Both the position numbers and the translations under genes were made by a program. From Mesorhizobium sp. AR02 (GTDB lineage Bacteria > Pseudomonadota > Alphaproteobacteria > Rhizobiales > Rhizobiaceae), in the NCBI RefSeq assembly GCF_024746835.1, contig NZ_CP080531.1:7274001-7338000 (forward strand): 64,000 bases of DNA. The letters are read 5' to 3'. The notes beneath the pieces were generated by a model. The model made no database searches and was not told the origin of the DNA. It saw nothing but the letters and a program-made list of their open reading frames with translations. The first letter of the stretch is position 1. Each line of letters starts with the position of its first letter. Of the stretch, positions 16,511-26,005 are shown in pieces.

Positions 16511-18600
16511 CTTGTCCGGGGGCCCTTGGGGCCGCCACGCGGCCGTTCACCGCCACCGGCCGGACGCTCGCCACGCGGCTTGCCGAACGGCTTTGCGCCG
16601 CCTGGTTTGCCACCGGGTTTGCCATAGGACGGCTTGAACGAGGCCTTGCGCGCTTTGGCATCCGCCGCCTTGGCGGCGTCGGCTTCCGCCCTGCCCTTGC
16701 CGATCGGCCGGGCACCTGGCGCCATCCAGACATTGGCCTTGCGCTGGCCGGGCGGCTCGATCGGCCGCTGCTCGCGCTCGGTTTTCTTTCCGCCAAAACC
16801 GCCACGCGGCTTGTCGCCGAAGCCGCCGCGCGGCTTGTCGCCAAAACTACCGCGGGGCTTGTCGCCAAAGCCGCCACGTTCGGGCCTAGGGCCGCGTTCG
16901 CCAAAGCTCTTTTCCGGCCTCTCGCCTCTGTCGGGACTAGTCGACAGCTTGCCCAATGCCTCGTCGCGGCTGCCTTCGCGGCGCTTGCGGTTCTTGATCA
17001 ACCCGCCCTCGCCGATCGGCCGGCGCTCACCATCGCGGGTGAATTTCGGCCGTTCGGGTTCCGGCTCGCGAACTTCAGTGCGCCGCACCGGCTTGTTGGA
17101 AAACGGCTTGGTGACCTCGGCGTCGAAATTGGCGCCGGATTCTTCGACCAGACGCTCGCCAAGCTGGTCACGCAGCACCCGGCCCTTGATCTCCAGCACG
17201 TGCCCCTCGGCGAGGTCGTCGAGTTGGAACGGGCCGTAGGAGATGCGGATCAGCCGTGTCACATCGAGGCCGAGCGAGCCAAGGATGTTCCTCACTTCGC
17301 GGTTCTTGCCTTCGCGCAGGCCGATCGTCAGCCAGGCGTTGGTGCCTTGCTCACGGTCGAGCGTGGCCTCGATGGCGCCGTAAAAGACGCCGTCAACGGC
17401 AATGCCTTCGCGCAGGCCGGCGAGCGCGCTTTCCTCGACCTTGCCGTGGACGCGCACGCGGTAACGGCGCAGCCAGCCGGTGGCCGGCAGTTCGAGCACG
17501 CGCGACAGGCCGCCATCATTGGTCAGCAGCAGCAGACCTTCGGTGTTGATGTCGAGCCGGCCGATGGTCATCAGCCGCGGCAGTTCGGCCGGCAGCACGT
17601 CGAAGACGGTCTTGCGGCCCTCGGGATCGCGGTTGGTGGTGACGACGCCGGCCGGCTTGTGGAACAGGAACAGGCGCGTGCGTTCGATCGGCGGGATTTC
17701 CATGCCGTCGAGATGGATGATGTCGCCCGGCATGACGTTGAAGGCCGGTGAAGTCAAAGCGCGGCCGTTGACCTTGACGCGGCCGGCGGCGATCAATTCC
17801 TCGGCGTCGCGGCGCGAGGCAAGCCCGGCGCGCGCCAGCCGCTTGGCGATGCGTTCGCCGGCTTCTTCCGTTGCCTCGGTGGAACGCGGGCGCGGCTTGA
17901 AACCGCCGCCCGATGCGCCCTGAGGCCGATCACTGAAATCACGCTTGGGTCTGTCACTGCCGAAGTCGCGCTTGGGCCGGTCCGCGAAATCACGGTTGGG
18001 ACGGTCGAAGCGCTTTTCGCCACCCTCCGCCGAAGCAGCAACCGGACGGTCGCCACGCGGTGCATAGGGTTTGCGCGGTCCTTCGCGCTTCTCATACGGC
18101 TTGCGCTCGCCTTCCGCTGCCATCGGACGGTCGCCACGTGGCGCATAGGGTTTGCGCGGTCCTTCGCGCTTCTCATACGGCTTGCGCTCGCCTTCCGCTG
18201 CCATCGGGCGGTCGCCACGCGGCGCATAGGGCTTGCGCGGCCCTTCGCGTTTTTCATATGGCTTGCGCTCGCCTTCCGCAGCCATCGGGCGATCGCCACG
18301 CGGCGCATAGGGTTTGCGCGGCCCTTCGCGTTTCTCGTAGGGCTTGCGTTCGCCTTCGGCGGCCACTGGGCGGTCGCTGCGCGGTGCGTAGGGCTTGCGC
18401 GGGCCTTTGCTGAAGGGCTTGTCGCCGCCCTTGAAGTCGCGTTTCGGCCGCTCACCTTCGGCGGCCATCGGCCGGTCGCCGCGAGGGGCATAAGGCTTCT
18501 TCGCGCCGAAGGACGGCTTGCCGCCCCTCTCGCCTCGCGGAGCCGCAGGTTTCTTGCCCGGGCCTTTTTGGCGCGGAGATTTCTTGTCGTTGTCGTCCAT
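16507..18600 (-). CDS. RluB-type pseudouridine synthase with long repetitive basic extensions
   Basis: This 697-aa protein has a normal RsuA/RluB/E/F core of about 240 residues: an S4 domain (RIAKRLARAGLASRRDAEEL) and a catalytic-Asp motif, GRLDINTEGLLLL. The core is flanked by very basic low-complexity tails. The N-terminal tail contains four 27-residue repeats plus a partial fifth; the C-terminal tail repeats GFGDKPRG. RluB modifies U2605 of 23S rRNA in E. coli. The tails probably bind RNA. I start at ATG 18600 (MDDNDKK), since the upstream in-frame extension looks non-coding. Confidence 0.88.
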   Translation of the reverse strand: MDDNDKKSPRQKGPGKKPAAPRGERGGKPSFGAKKPYAPRGDRPMAAEGERPKRDFKGGDKPFSKGPRKPYAPRSDRPVAAEGERKPYEKREGPRKPYAPRGDRPMAAEGERKPYEKREGPRKPYAPRGDRPMAAEGERKPYEKREGPRKPYAPRGDRPMAAEGERKPYEKREGPRKPYAPRGDRPVAASAEGGEKRFDRPNRDFADRPKRDFGSDRPKRDFSDRPQGASGGGFKPRPRSTEATEEAGERIAKRLARAGLASRRDAEELIAAGRVKVNGRALTSPAFNVMPGDIIHLDGMEIPPIERTRLFLFHKPAGVVTTNRDPEGRKTVFDVLPAELPRLMTIGRLDINTEGLLLLTNDGGLSRVLELPATGWLRRYRVRVHGKVEESALAGLREGIAVDGVFYGAIEATLDREQGTNAWLTIGLREGKNREVRNILGSLGLDVTRLIRISYGPFQLDDLAEGHVLEIKGRVLRDQLGERLVEESGANFDAEVTKPFSNKPVRRTEVREPEPERPKFTRDGERRPIGEGGLIKNRKRREGSRDEALGKLSTSPDRGERPEKSFGERGPRPERGGFGDKPRGSFGDKPRGGFGDKPRGGFGGKKTEREQRPIEPPGQRKANVWMAPGARPIGKGRAEADAAKAADAKARKASFKPSYGKPGGKPGGAKPFGKPRGERPAGGGERPRGGPKGPRTR
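18031..18405. repeat. 81-bp in-frame tandem repeat in the pseudouridine synthase gene
   Basis: Four full copies and one partial copy of an 81-bp unit encode GPRKPYAPRGDRP followed by MAAEGERKPYEKRE. The copies differ by a few mostly synonymous changes, and the first has Ser for Gly and Val for Met. It is direct and in frame, and the spacing is entirely coding, so it is not a CRISPR array. Confidence 0.92.
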
Positions 18601-18622
18601 GTGGCCTTTGTCCGTTTGCGCT

Positions 18623-18727
18623 GCTACAGCGTGGCGCATCCTTTCGGGCGCGCAACGAACGCTGTAGCACTTTGATTTGGCGCATGATCTTTTCCGAAAA
18701 TCGAGTCCGATTTTCGGGTTGATGCGC
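18623..18727. repeat. Two adjacent palindromic repeats upstream of tadA
   Basis: The first (18623-18668) has arms GCTACAGCGT and ACGCTGTAGC. The second (18680-18727) runs from GCGCATGATCTTTTCCGAAAA through GATTTTCGGG to GATGCGC, a variant of the rhizobial GCATGATC palindrome. They lie between the divergent pseudouridine synthase and tadA genes. Confidence 0.65.
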
Positions 18728-18780
18728 TCAATAACAGGATCACGCCTGAGTGGCGAGGAGATAATCGGAATGGAAACCGC

Positions 18781-19230
18781 TTGAAGCGGCCTGATTTCAT
18801 GACATTGGCGCTAAAGGAGGCCGAAGCGGCAGCCTTGCGTGGCGAAGTGCCGGTCGGCGCCGTCATCGCCACGGGCAACACAGTCGTTGCAAAAGCCGGC
18901 AACCGCACCCGCGAGCTTGCCGATCCAACGGCGCATGCCGAGATGCTGGTCATCCGCGAAGCCTGCGGGAAACTCTCGAGCGAGCGGCTCACTGGCCACG
19001 ATCTCTATGTGACGCTGGAACCTTGCGCCATGTGCGCCGGCGCCATTTCCTTCGCCAGGCTGCGCCGTCTCTACTTCGGCGCCGCCGACGAAAAGGGCGG
19101 TGCGGTGGTCAATGGCGTGCGCTTCTTCGCCTCGCCGACCTGCCACCATACGCCCGACATCTATCCGGGCATGGGCGAGACCGAAGCGGCCCTGCTGCTG
19201 AAGGAATTTTTCAGGGAACGGCGCGACTGA
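18781..19230 (+). CDS. tadA: tRNA-specific adenosine deaminase TadA
   Basis: The 149-aa protein has the zinc deaminase signatures PTAHAEML (His ligand and catalytic Glu) and EPCAMCAGA (two Cys ligands). It converts A34 to inosine in tRNA-Arg(ACG). I use the TTG at 18781, preceded by GGAA at a short distance; an ATG at 18799 is the alternative and would remove six residues. The gene is divergent from the pseudouridine synthase. Confidence 0.92.
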   Translation: MKRPDFMTLALKEAEAAALRGEVPVGAVIATGNTVVAKAGNRTRELADPTAHAEMLVIREACGKLSSERLTGHDLYVTLEPCAMCAGAISFARLRRLYFGAADEKGGAVVNGVRFFASPTCHHTPDIYPGMGETEAALLLKEFFRERRD

Positions 19231-19271
19231 ACCGCGCCATGCCCTCCGAAAAGGGCAGCGTGGCCGTTCTT

Positions 19272-19395
19272 AGAGAAGTTCACCGTTTCTCCGAAACGGC
19301 GGGCTGCTCTAACTCTTTGTTTTGACGCAATTCCCCAAGGAAAACGCTACGCGCCTTTCCCGGGAAAACCGTTTCACACTTTTCCTGGAATTGCT
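19272..19395. repeat. Dispersed intergenic repeat, about 124 nt, copy 2
   Basis: This matches the repeat at 15771-15870 in order and sequence (AAGTTCACCGTTTC, then CTAACTCTTTGTTTTGACGC, then CACTTTTCCTGGAATTGCT). It carries an extra segment of roughly 20 nt containing CTTTCCCGGGAAAA. It lies between tadA and the converging lipoprotein gene and reaches the stop codon of the latter. Confidence 0.75.
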
Positions 19396-20073
19396 TTACA
19401 GCGACGGCAACCAGTCGAACCAGCCGCTCTTCTTGCCTTCCGCCTCTTTCTTCAGGCGGCGTTCCTTCTTGTACTCGTCCTCGCCGAGTACGTTCTGCGG
19501 CGCTGTGTCGGACGCGACACGGTAGGCCAACGGCGGCTCGCTCAGATATTTGCGAGTGTTGGGGTCGCCCTGCTTGGAGTCCGCAAGACGGCGCTGAATT
19601 TCGGCGGCGCGGCCCTTGTCGGAGTCCGCGGGGGTCCACGCCGGCGGGTGACTGGAACCTGAATCCGCCATCGCCTTCTTGACCGAGGCCGGATCGGTCT
19701 GCACATCGTCGACGATCTCTGACTGATAGCTCGGATCATTCTGGTGGGCGGTGGCGTCGGCGCGCAGCCGCGCGCGACGCTGCTCGGGCGATTCGGGCCA
19801 CTCGGCGCTTGCCGACTGGATGCTGTCCTGCGGTGCAGGCAGCGCTTCCTTCTGTCCGGGAGCGGGCTTCACCAAGGTGGGGCGCGGCTTGTAGTCGATC
19901 GGGTCCTTGCGCTTGGGCGCGAAGGAAACGGCGCCGGTGAGATCGCCGACCAACTGTTCGCTGGCGGTCTTGTCTGTTCCGTAAGTCGGAGAGCCCATGC
20001 AGCCGGACAAAGCGAGGCCCGATGCGACAAGCGGCGCCAGCAGCGCAAGGCGCGCATTATATCTCTCGGTCAT
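19396..20073 (-). CDS. Hypothetical lipoprotein
   Basis: The 225-aa protein has a lipoprotein signal peptide with lipobox LSGC near residue 20 and a Pro/Ala/Lys-rich, probably disordered body. It contains a stretch with several Asp-Pro and Arg clusters (SPEQRRARLRADA) but no domain that I recognise. I start at the ATG at 20073 so that the signal peptide begins at the first residue. Its promoter region abuts the left end of the IS256 element. Confidence 0.75.
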   Translation of the reverse strand: MTERYNARLALLAPLVASGLALSGCMGSPTYGTDKTASEQLVGDLTGAVSFAPKRKDPIDYKPRPTLVKPAPGQKEALPAPQDSIQSASAEWPESPEQRRARLRADATAHQNDPSYQSEIVDDVQTDPASVKKAMADSGSSHPPAWTPADSDKGRAAEIQRRLADSKQGDPNTRKYLSEPPLAYRVASDTAPQNVLGEDEYKKERRLKKEAEGKKSGWFDWLPSL

Positions 20074-20257
20074 GCCAAAAAGTCCCACTCTAGACAGCCT
20101 CTCGATCGCCACCGGTCTTATGACCGATCCCCATCGTCCAAGCACTTGCGACGGAAATCCGGCGACAATTTGTCTTCCGGAGTTTCGCGTGTTTACCTCA
20201 ACCACTCGTTAAGGGCAACGCACGGGCGGATTTGCACCGCCCGGCGTGGCATTTGTG

Positions 20258-20265
20258 CACTATTG
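20258..20265. repeat. Target-site duplication, left copy
   Basis: CACTATTG is directly repeated at 21607-21614 on the other side of the element. Eight bases is the usual duplication length for the IS256 family. Confidence 0.8.
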
Positions 20266-21606
20266 GGTAGTGTGCTGAGAGTTCTGCAAATTCGCTGAGA
20301 GAGGGGCGGTCATGGCAGGCTGGTGATTGTTCACGTCACCGATTCCCGCGAAGGAACGCCACCATGACCAAGATTGAAAGTAAGACCGCCAGCGCCTCCG
20401 TCAAAGACATTCTGCTTTCGAACCCGGACGGACTTCACGAAGTGATCCGTGCGGTGATGCAGGAGGTGCTCGAGGCCGAGATGGATGAGGCGCTGAGTGC
20501 TTCGAAGGGCGAACGCACGCCCGAGCGGCTTGGCTATCGCTCGGGTTACTATGGCCGCACCCTTGTGACGCGCGTCGGCAAGCTTGAGCTGCGGGTTCCG
20601 CAGGACCGCTCGGGGCGCTTCTCGACCGAGTTGTTTGAGCGCTATCAGCGTTCGGAACGGGCTTTGGTGGCGACGCTGGCCGAGATGTATGTGCAGGGCG
20701 TGTCGACCCGCAAGGTGAAGGCGATCACCGAAGAGCTGTGCGGCCATGCTTTCTCGGCCTCGTCGATCTCGGCCATCAACAAGCGGCTGGACGAGAGCCT
20801 CGCTGCCTTTGCCAGGCGTCCCCTTCAAGAGCCGTTTGCTTACCTCATCCTCGATGCGCGCTACGAGAAAGTGCGTGAAGCCGGCGTCGTCATGAGCCAG
20901 GCGGTGCTGATCGCGGTCGGCATCGACTGGGACGGCCGGCGCCAGATCCTGGCTGTGGAGATGGCCAATCGCGAGAGCCGTTCGGCCTGGAAAGACTTTC
21001 TCGTCTCACTGAAGGCGCGCGGCCTCAAGGGCGTCGAATTGGTCGTGTCCGACGATCACGCCGGCCTGGTGGCGGCGATCGGCGAGGTGATCCCGGAAGC
21101 CGCCCGGCAACGCTGCTACGTGCACTTCCTCAGGAACGCGCTCGATCATCTGCCGCGCAAGCACGGCGATGACTGCCTGCAGGAGCTGCGCTGGCTCTAC
21201 GACCGACGCGATCTCGCCGAGGCCAGGGCCGATCTCGCCGCATGGCTTGCCAAATGGTCACCTCGCTATCCGCGCCTGACAGGCTGGGCCGAAGATGCCA
21301 TCGAACAAACTCTGACCTTCTTCAGGCTGCCGAGACAGCACCACAAGCATCTCAAGTCCACCAACATGCTCGAGCGCCTCAACGAGGAAATCCGCCGGCG
21401 CACCTATGTCGTACGCATCTTCCCCAACGCCGAAAGCTGCCTGCGCCTTGTCAGGGCCTTGGCTGTCGAGACCAACGAAAACTGGATGGAGGCCAACCGC
21501 TACATCAACATGGACGACCTGCGCGAGCACAAAAAGCTCGCTCTACGCCAAGCCGCATGACCAGCACTATGGCCGCCCCTTTTTGCAGAACTTGACGCAC
21601 ACAACC
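20266..21606 (+). mobile_element. IS256-family insertion sequence
   Basis: The element of about 1341 bp has imperfect terminal inverted repeats: the left end GGTAGTGTGCTGAGAGTTCT and the right end, read inward, GGTTGTGTGCGTCAAGTTCT, both followed by GCAAA. A further subterminal block, GGGGCGG(T/C)CAT, is also shared. An 8-bp direct repeat, CACTATTG, flanks it (20258-20265 and 21607-21614). Together with one intact transposase gene this indicates a complete and fairly recent insertion. Confidence 0.9.
20364..21560 (+). CDS. IS256-family (mutator-type) transposase
   Basis: The 398-aa transposase is full length. Acidic DDE candidates fall where expected: Asp164 in LILDARYEK, Asp230/231 in VVSDDHAGL and a Glu in MLERLNEEIRRR, about 110 residues further. 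Family markers RSGYYGRTL and the Cys/His-containing insertion segment (RQRCYVHFLRN) are present. There are no frameshifts or stops, so it is probably functional. The gene sits inside terminal inverted repeats at 20266 and 21606. Confidence 0.95.
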   Translation: MTKIESKTASASVKDILLSNPDGLHEVIRAVMQEVLEAEMDEALSASKGERTPERLGYRSGYYGRTLVTRVGKLELRVPQDRSGRFSTELFERYQRSERALVATLAEMYVQGVSTRKVKAITEELCGHAFSASSISAINKRLDESLAAFARRPLQEPFAYLILDARYEKVREAGVVMSQAVLIAVGIDWDGRRQILAVEMANRESRSAWKDFLVSLKARGLKGVELVVSDDHAGLVAAIGEVIPEAARQRCYVHFLRNALDHLPRKHGDDCLQELRWLYDRRDLAEARADLAAWLAKWSPRYPRLTGWAEDAIEQTLTFFRLPRQHHKHLKSTNMLERLNEEIRRRTYVVRIFPNAESCLRLVRALAVETNENWMEANRYINMDDLREHKKLALRQAA

Positions 21607-21614
21607 CACTATTG
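21607..21614. repeat. Target-site duplication, right copy
   Basis: CACTATTG matches 20258-20265. The same octamer also occurs inside the adjacent palindromic repeat (about 21666-21673), so the element may have inserted into that repeat. Confidence 0.8.
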
Positions 21615-21620
21615 ATCGGG

Positions 21621-21751
21621 TGCATGTCGTTTTCCCAAAACCGCGGCACACTTTTGGGCGACATGCACTATTGATCGGGTGCATGTCGTTTTCCCAAAAC
21701 CGCGGCACACCCTCGGGTCAGGCCCGAGGGCATGCTTTTGGGCGACATGCA
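21621..21751. repeat. Tandem pair of palindromic repeats, second copy interrupted
   Basis: Copy 1 (21621-21667) runs TGCATGTCGTTTTCCCAAAA to CTTTTGGGCGACATGCA, an inverted repeat. Copy 2 (21680-21751) is the same but carries an extra block of about 24 nt near its centre, itself palindromic (CCTCGGGTCAGGCCCGAGG). The copies are joined by CTATTGATCGGG. They lie between the IS element and the end of ileS. Confidence 0.85.
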
Positions 21752-21752
21752 C

Positions 21753-24716
21753 CTAAAGCCGGCCGAGCGCCTTCAGTTCGTGCAGCACGGCGGCATCGCG
21801 CGCCGAGACATCGGGAAACGCGGGATCCTGCCCGACATCGGCCGTGTAGCGCCAGGAACGCGCGCATTTGACCAGGCCGCGGTCCTCGGCCTTCTCGACC
21901 ACCACGGCGACGCCCTTGACGTCGTCGAGCGTGAAGGCTGATCCCGGCGCCTGGCCATGGGCAATGACAAGATCGCTGGTGATCGCCATCTCGGCCATGT
22001 CGACGTCCGATATCGCCGCCTCGAGCGCTGCGTCGTTGATGGTGACGACCGGCACCGCCTCCAGCGAGGAGCCGATCACCTTCTGGGCACGCGCGATCTC
22101 GAGCGCGCCGGTGACGACGCGGCGCACCTGCCGCACCTTGCGCCATTTCTCCGCCAGCGCCTCGTTCTTCCAGTCCGCCGGGATCTCAGGGAACTGGTCG
22201 AGATGCACCGACACGGCATCGGGATGCCGGTCGAGCCAGGCCTCTTCCATGGTGAAGGGCAGCATTGGCGCCAGCCATTTCACCAGGCACTCGAAGAGAT
22301 GGCGCACCACTTGCACCGAGGCCTTGCGCTTCAGGCTCGACGGCGCGTCGCAGTAGAGCGCGTCTTTGCGGATGTCGAAATAGAAGGCCGACAGCTCGAC
22401 GACCATGAAATCGAGAAGCGTGCGGGTGATGCGCTTGAACTCGAAGGCGTCGTAGCCAGAGCGCACGACTTCATCCAGTTCGGCCAGCCGATGCAGCATC
22501 AGCCGCTCCAGCTCCGGCATCGCTTCCAGCGGCACGGTCTCGCCATCGTCATGGGCGAGTGTGCCCAGCATCCAGCGGATGGTGTTGCGCAGCTTGCGGT
22601 AAGCGTCGATATTGGTCTGCAGCACGTTCTTGCCGAGCCGCTGGTCTTCCCAATAGTCCGTCGTCACCACCCACAGGCGCAGGATGTCGGCGCCGGACTG
22701 CTTGATGACGTCCTGCGGCACGACGGTGTTGCCGAGCGATTTCGACATCTTGCGCCCGTCCTCGTCCATGGTGAAACCATGGGTGACGACGGTGTCGTAA
22801 GGCGCCCTGCCCCTGGTGCCGCAGCTTTCGAGCAGCGAGGAGTGGAACCAGCCGCGATGCTGGTCGGACCCTTCGAGATAGACGTCGGCCGGCCATTTCA
22901 GGTCAGGACGGTCCTCCAGCGTGAAGACATGCGTCGAGCCCGAATCGAACCAGACGTCGAGGATGTCCATGACCTGCTTCCACCGGGACGCATCGTGATT
23001 GCCGAGGAAACGCTCCTTGGCGTTCGCCGCGAACCAGGCATCGGCACCTTCTTCCTCGAAGGCATCCATGATGCGCTGGTTGACCGCCTCGTCCTTCAAG
23101 ACCTTGCCATCCTCGTCGGCGAAGACGGCGATCGGCACGCCCCAGGCGCGCTGGCGCGACAGCACCCAGTCGGGGCGTTCCTCGATCATCGCGCGAATGC
23201 GGTTCTGGCCCGCAGCCGGCACGAAGCGCGTGTCGTCGATGGCCTTGAGCGCGCGGCTGCGCAGCGTCGTGCCGTCGCCGAGGTCCTTGTCCATGTAGAC
23301 GAACCATTGCGGCGTGTTGCGGAAGATGACCGGCTTCTTCGATCGCCAGGAATGCGGATAACTGTGCTTGAGGCGGCCACGCGCGAACAACGCGTTGCGC
23401 TTGATCAGCTCGTCGATGACGGCCTGGTTGGCGTTGCCTTTCTTGCCGTTGTCATCGATGACGCGCGCGGCTCCACCCTCACGGTCGGGGCCAAAGCCCG
23501 GTGCATCCTTGGTCAGGAAGCCGGCATCGTCGACAGTGAAGGGAATGGCCGCATCGATGCCGCGCGCGCGCAGATCCGCCGCCGCATCCGTCCAGGCATC
23601 GAAGTCCTCCCGGCCATGGCCGGGAGCGGTGTGGACGAAACCGGTGCCCGCGTCATCGGTGACGTGGTCGCCAGCGAGCATCGGCACCGGAAACTCGTAG
23701 CCGCCGCCGAGGCCCTTGAAGGGGTGCGAAAGCGTAAGGCTTCCAAGCTCTTGCGCTGAAACACTGCGAAGGCGATTCAAGGTCACCTTGGCCTTCGCCG
23801 AAGAATCTTCAGCCAATGCATCGGCGAAGATCAGCTTTTCGCCCGGCTGTGGGCCAAAAGCATTCTCGGCAGCCGTAACCTCGTAGAGGCCATAGCTGAT
23901 ACGCGGCGAATAGTTGACGGCGCGGTTGCCAGGGATCGTCCAGGGAGTCGTCGTCCAGATGACGACATGCGCCTGCAGCAGATCGAGCGCGCCCTCCGTC
24001 AGTTTGGCCTCACCGTCATCGATCGGGCGGACCAGGCTGGCGACGGGGAACTTCACCCAGATCGTATCCGACTCGTAATCCTGATACTCGATCTCGGCCT
24101 CGGCCAGCGCGGTGCGCTCGACGACGCTCCACATCACCGGCTTCGAGCCGCGATAGAGCTGGCCCGACATAGCGAATTTCAGCAATTCGCCGGCGATGCG
24201 CGACTCGGCATGGAATGCCATCGTCGTATAGGGATTCTTGAAGTCGCCGACGACGCCGAGCCGCTGGAACTCGCCGCCCTGCACCGTGATCCAGTGCGCG
24301 GCGAACTCACGGCATTCCTTGCGGAATTCGTTGACCGGCACCTCGTCCTTGTTCTTGCCCTTGGCGCGGTACTGCTCCTCGATCTTCCATTCGATCGGCA
24401 GGCCGTGGCAGTCCCAGCCGGGCACATAGTTCGAATCATAGCCGCGCATCTGGAACGAGCGGGTGATGACATCCTTGAGGATCTTGTTCAGCGCATGGCC
24501 GATATGGATGTTGCCGTTTGCGTAGGGCGGGCCGTCATGCAGTACGTATTTCGTGCGGCCAGCGGCACTCTCGCGCAGCTTGCGGTAGAGGTCCATGTCC
24601 TGCCAGCGCTTGACCAGCACCGGCTCCTTCTCGGGCAAGCCGGCGCGCATCGGGAAATCCGTCTGCGGCAGGTAAAGCGTCTTCGAATAGTCGATCGTTT
24701 CAACAGTGTCGGTCAT
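21753..24716 (-). CDS. ileS: Isoleucyl-tRNA synthetase
   Basis: The 987-aa class I synthetase has the HIGH motif in [10 protein letters not shown], the KMSKS motif in KMSKSLGN, and an intact CP1 editing domain between them with the family [13 protein letters not shown] segment. It charges tRNA-Ile and edits Val-tRNA. The C-terminus ends without a clear zinc-finger Cys cluster, which is common in alphaproteobacteria. I start at ATG 24716 ([11 protein letters not shown]), because the upstream frame crosses a palindromic repeat. The lspA gene often linked to ileS is not seen downstream; the IS element occupies that side. Confidence 0.96.
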   Translation of the reverse strand: MTDTVETIDYSKTLYLPQTDFPMRAGLPEKEPVLVKRWQDMDLYRKLRESAAGRTKYVLHDGPPYANGNIHIGHALNKILKDVITRSFQMRGYDSNYVPGWDCHGLPIEWKIEEQYRAKGKNKDEVPVNEFRKECREFAAHWITVQGGEFQRLGVVGDFKNPYTTMAFHAESRIAGELLKFAMSGQLYRGSKPVMWSVVERTALAEAEIEYQDYESDTIWVKFPVASLVRPIDDGEAKLTEGALDLLQAHVVIWTTTPWTIPGNRAVNYSPRISYGLYEVTAAENAFGPQPGEKLIFADALAEDSSAKAKVTLNRLRSVSAQELGSLTLSHPFKGLGGGYEFPVPMLAGDHVTDDAGTGFVHTAPGHGREDFDAWTDAAADLRARGIDAAIPFTVDDAGFLTKDAPGFGPDREGGAARVIDDNGKKGNANQAVIDELIKRNALFARGRLKHSYPHSWRSKKPVIFRNTPQWFVYMDKDLGDGTTLRSRALKAIDDTRFVPAAGQNRIRAMIEERPDWVLSRQRAWGVPIAVFADEDGKVLKDEAVNQRIMDAFEEEGADAWFAANAKERFLGNHDASRWKQVMDILDVWFDSGSTHVFTLEDRPDLKWPADVYLEGSDQHRGWFHSSLLESCGTRGRAPYDTVVTHGFTMDEDGRKMSKSLGNTVVPQDVIKQSGADILRLWVVTTDYWEDQRLGKNVLQTNIDAYRKLRNTIRWMLGTLAHDDGETVPLEAMPELERLMLHRLAELDEVVRSGYDAFEFKRITRTLLDFMVVELSAFYFDIRKDALYCDAPSSLKRKASVQVVRHLFECLVKWLAPMLPFTMEEAWLDRHPDAVSVHLDQFPEIPADWKNEALAEKWRKVRQVRRVVTGALEIARAQKVIGSSLEAVPVVTINDAALEAAISDVDMAEMAITSDLVIAHGQAPGSAFTLDDVKGVAVVVEKAEDRGLVKCARSWRYTADVGQDPAFPDVSARDAAVLHELKALGRL

Positions 24717-24774
24717 TGATCTGCCATCTGCGTAGCCCGTCGGTACAAAGCCCGGGGCGTTGAAGTCTTTGATT

Positions 24775-24824
24775 GACGCATATCGTTTTCCCAAAACCGG
24801 ACCCACTTTTGGGCGATATGCGTC
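24775..24824. repeat. Palindromic intergenic repeat
   Basis: An inverted repeat runs from GACGCATATCGTTTTCCCAA to CACTTTTGGGCGATATGCGTC. It belongs to the same family as the repeats at 21621, 32898 and 33710. It lies about 60 nt upstream of the ileS start and could form a hairpin in the leader. Confidence 0.8.
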
Positions 24825-25004
24825 GATGTTCTGGAAAAAGCGCGAGGGCGCGCGCGAAACTCCCGGCGGCTCCGGCGGCGCTCAGGCCACCCGGAACACC
24901 GGGCCAGTAATTCGTATCGCGATCGCGAAAAGGCGCGAAAAGCTCATCATCGCGTGGCTTTTAGCGGAGATGGACGCAGGAATAAAGCGTCTCGTTCGAT
25001 TCGC

Positions 25005-25817
25005 TTACATCTTGAAGTCGAAGCGATAGGTGGTCGACACACCGACCATGAACTGATTGCGGTCACCGCGCTCCCTGACCAGACTGGAATCGGCCGCCGG
25101 ACCCTCCAGGCGCGAATATTCGCCGAACAGGCTGGCTGTCATCGGATCGGTCACCTTCCAGGTCACCGCGCCGCCGAGGCCGACGGATTTCAGGCCGCCA
25201 CCGGGATTGTATTGGCTCAGACCCGAGGCCACGGCTTCCTGCGCATTGACGCCATAATAGGCGTCGAAATAGTTGGCCGAGGCAAAGGACACGCGCGGGC
25301 CACCCGAAATCCTGACGGTTGGCGTCACATCATAGAAGGCGTCGGCGGCGATATCGGCGACAAAGCCATTATGGGCACGGATGCCATGCCGCAATTCGGC
25401 ACGCGCGCGTAGCCAGTCGGTCGGATAGAATTCGAAGAAGCCGCCGACTTCGCCGCCCCAGCGCACCGGATCGAGGCCCTTGAGTTCGTCGGCATTGCTG
25501 TCATCGCGTGAGAACAGGAACTTGCCGGTCAGGCCGGCGCGAACGCCGCCATCGTCGACCAGCGCCAGCGAAATGTTGTCGTTGCGCGAGGTGAAGCGCG
25601 CCTGGGGGCCGGCCTTGCCCAAGGATATGATGGGCTGGGCGCTAAGCATGTATTTCTTGCCGCCCTCGAAATTCGGCGCGACCAGGCCTGTGGCGCCAAC
25701 CGTCAGATACCAGTCGCCGGACAGCCAGCCGAAAGCGCCATCGCCGGCCTCGGCCGCGCCTGACGTGGCCAGCATTACGGTAGCCAAGGCTGCAGAAATC
25801 TTCACGACCGGACTCAT
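25005..25817 (-). CDS. MipA/OmpV family outer-membrane protein
   Basis: The 270-aa protein has a signal peptide (hydrophobic stretch ending SGAAEA). A beta-barrel pattern follows, with alternating aromatic strands such as DWYLTVGATG, and it ends in Arg-Phe-Asp-Phe-Lys-Met, a near-terminal aromatic typical of outer-membrane barrels. The domain matches MipA/OmpV, whose E. coli member scaffolds the murein hydrolase MltA and the synthase PBP1b. I start at ATG 25817. The gene is monocistronic and divergent from the HdeD-like gene. Confidence 0.85.
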   Translation of the reverse strand: MSPVVKISAALATVMLATSGAAEAGDGAFGWLSGDWYLTVGATGLVAPNFEGGKKYMLSAQPIISLGKAGPQARFTSRNDNISLALVDDGGVRAGLTGKFLFSRDDSNADELKGLDPVRWGGEVGGFFEFYPTDWLRARAELRHGIRAHNGFVADIAADAFYDVTPTVRISGGPRVSFASANYFDAYYGVNAQEAVASGLSQYNPGGGLKSVGLGGAVTWKVTDPMTASLFGEYSRLEGPAADSSLVRERGDRNQFMVGVSTTYRFDFKM

Positions 25818-26005
25818 GGCCACTCCACTAACACGATACAACTGTCCTTCGGTGACAGCTTTGACGAGGCTTTGGTAAAATTTGATTTAAGGCCGAGACA
25901 TCCGCCTCGCATTGCCTGCACCATCGGACCCGCCATCGGCTGGACGCGGACCGGCACCGGGGGTAACTTCGCTGCATGCTGGCGGTCCTCAATGGAGGTG
26001 GCGAC

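Noticed and set aside
18031..18405. A possible CRISPR array from the regular repeats
   Set aside because: The 81-bp units are contiguous, in frame and without spacers; they encode a protein repeat.
21957..23759. A 600-codon open frame antisense to ileS
   Set aside because: It lies wholly inside the well-supported ileS gene, with His/Arg/Gln-rich composition typical of a complementary frame in GC-rich DNA, and has no domain motifs.
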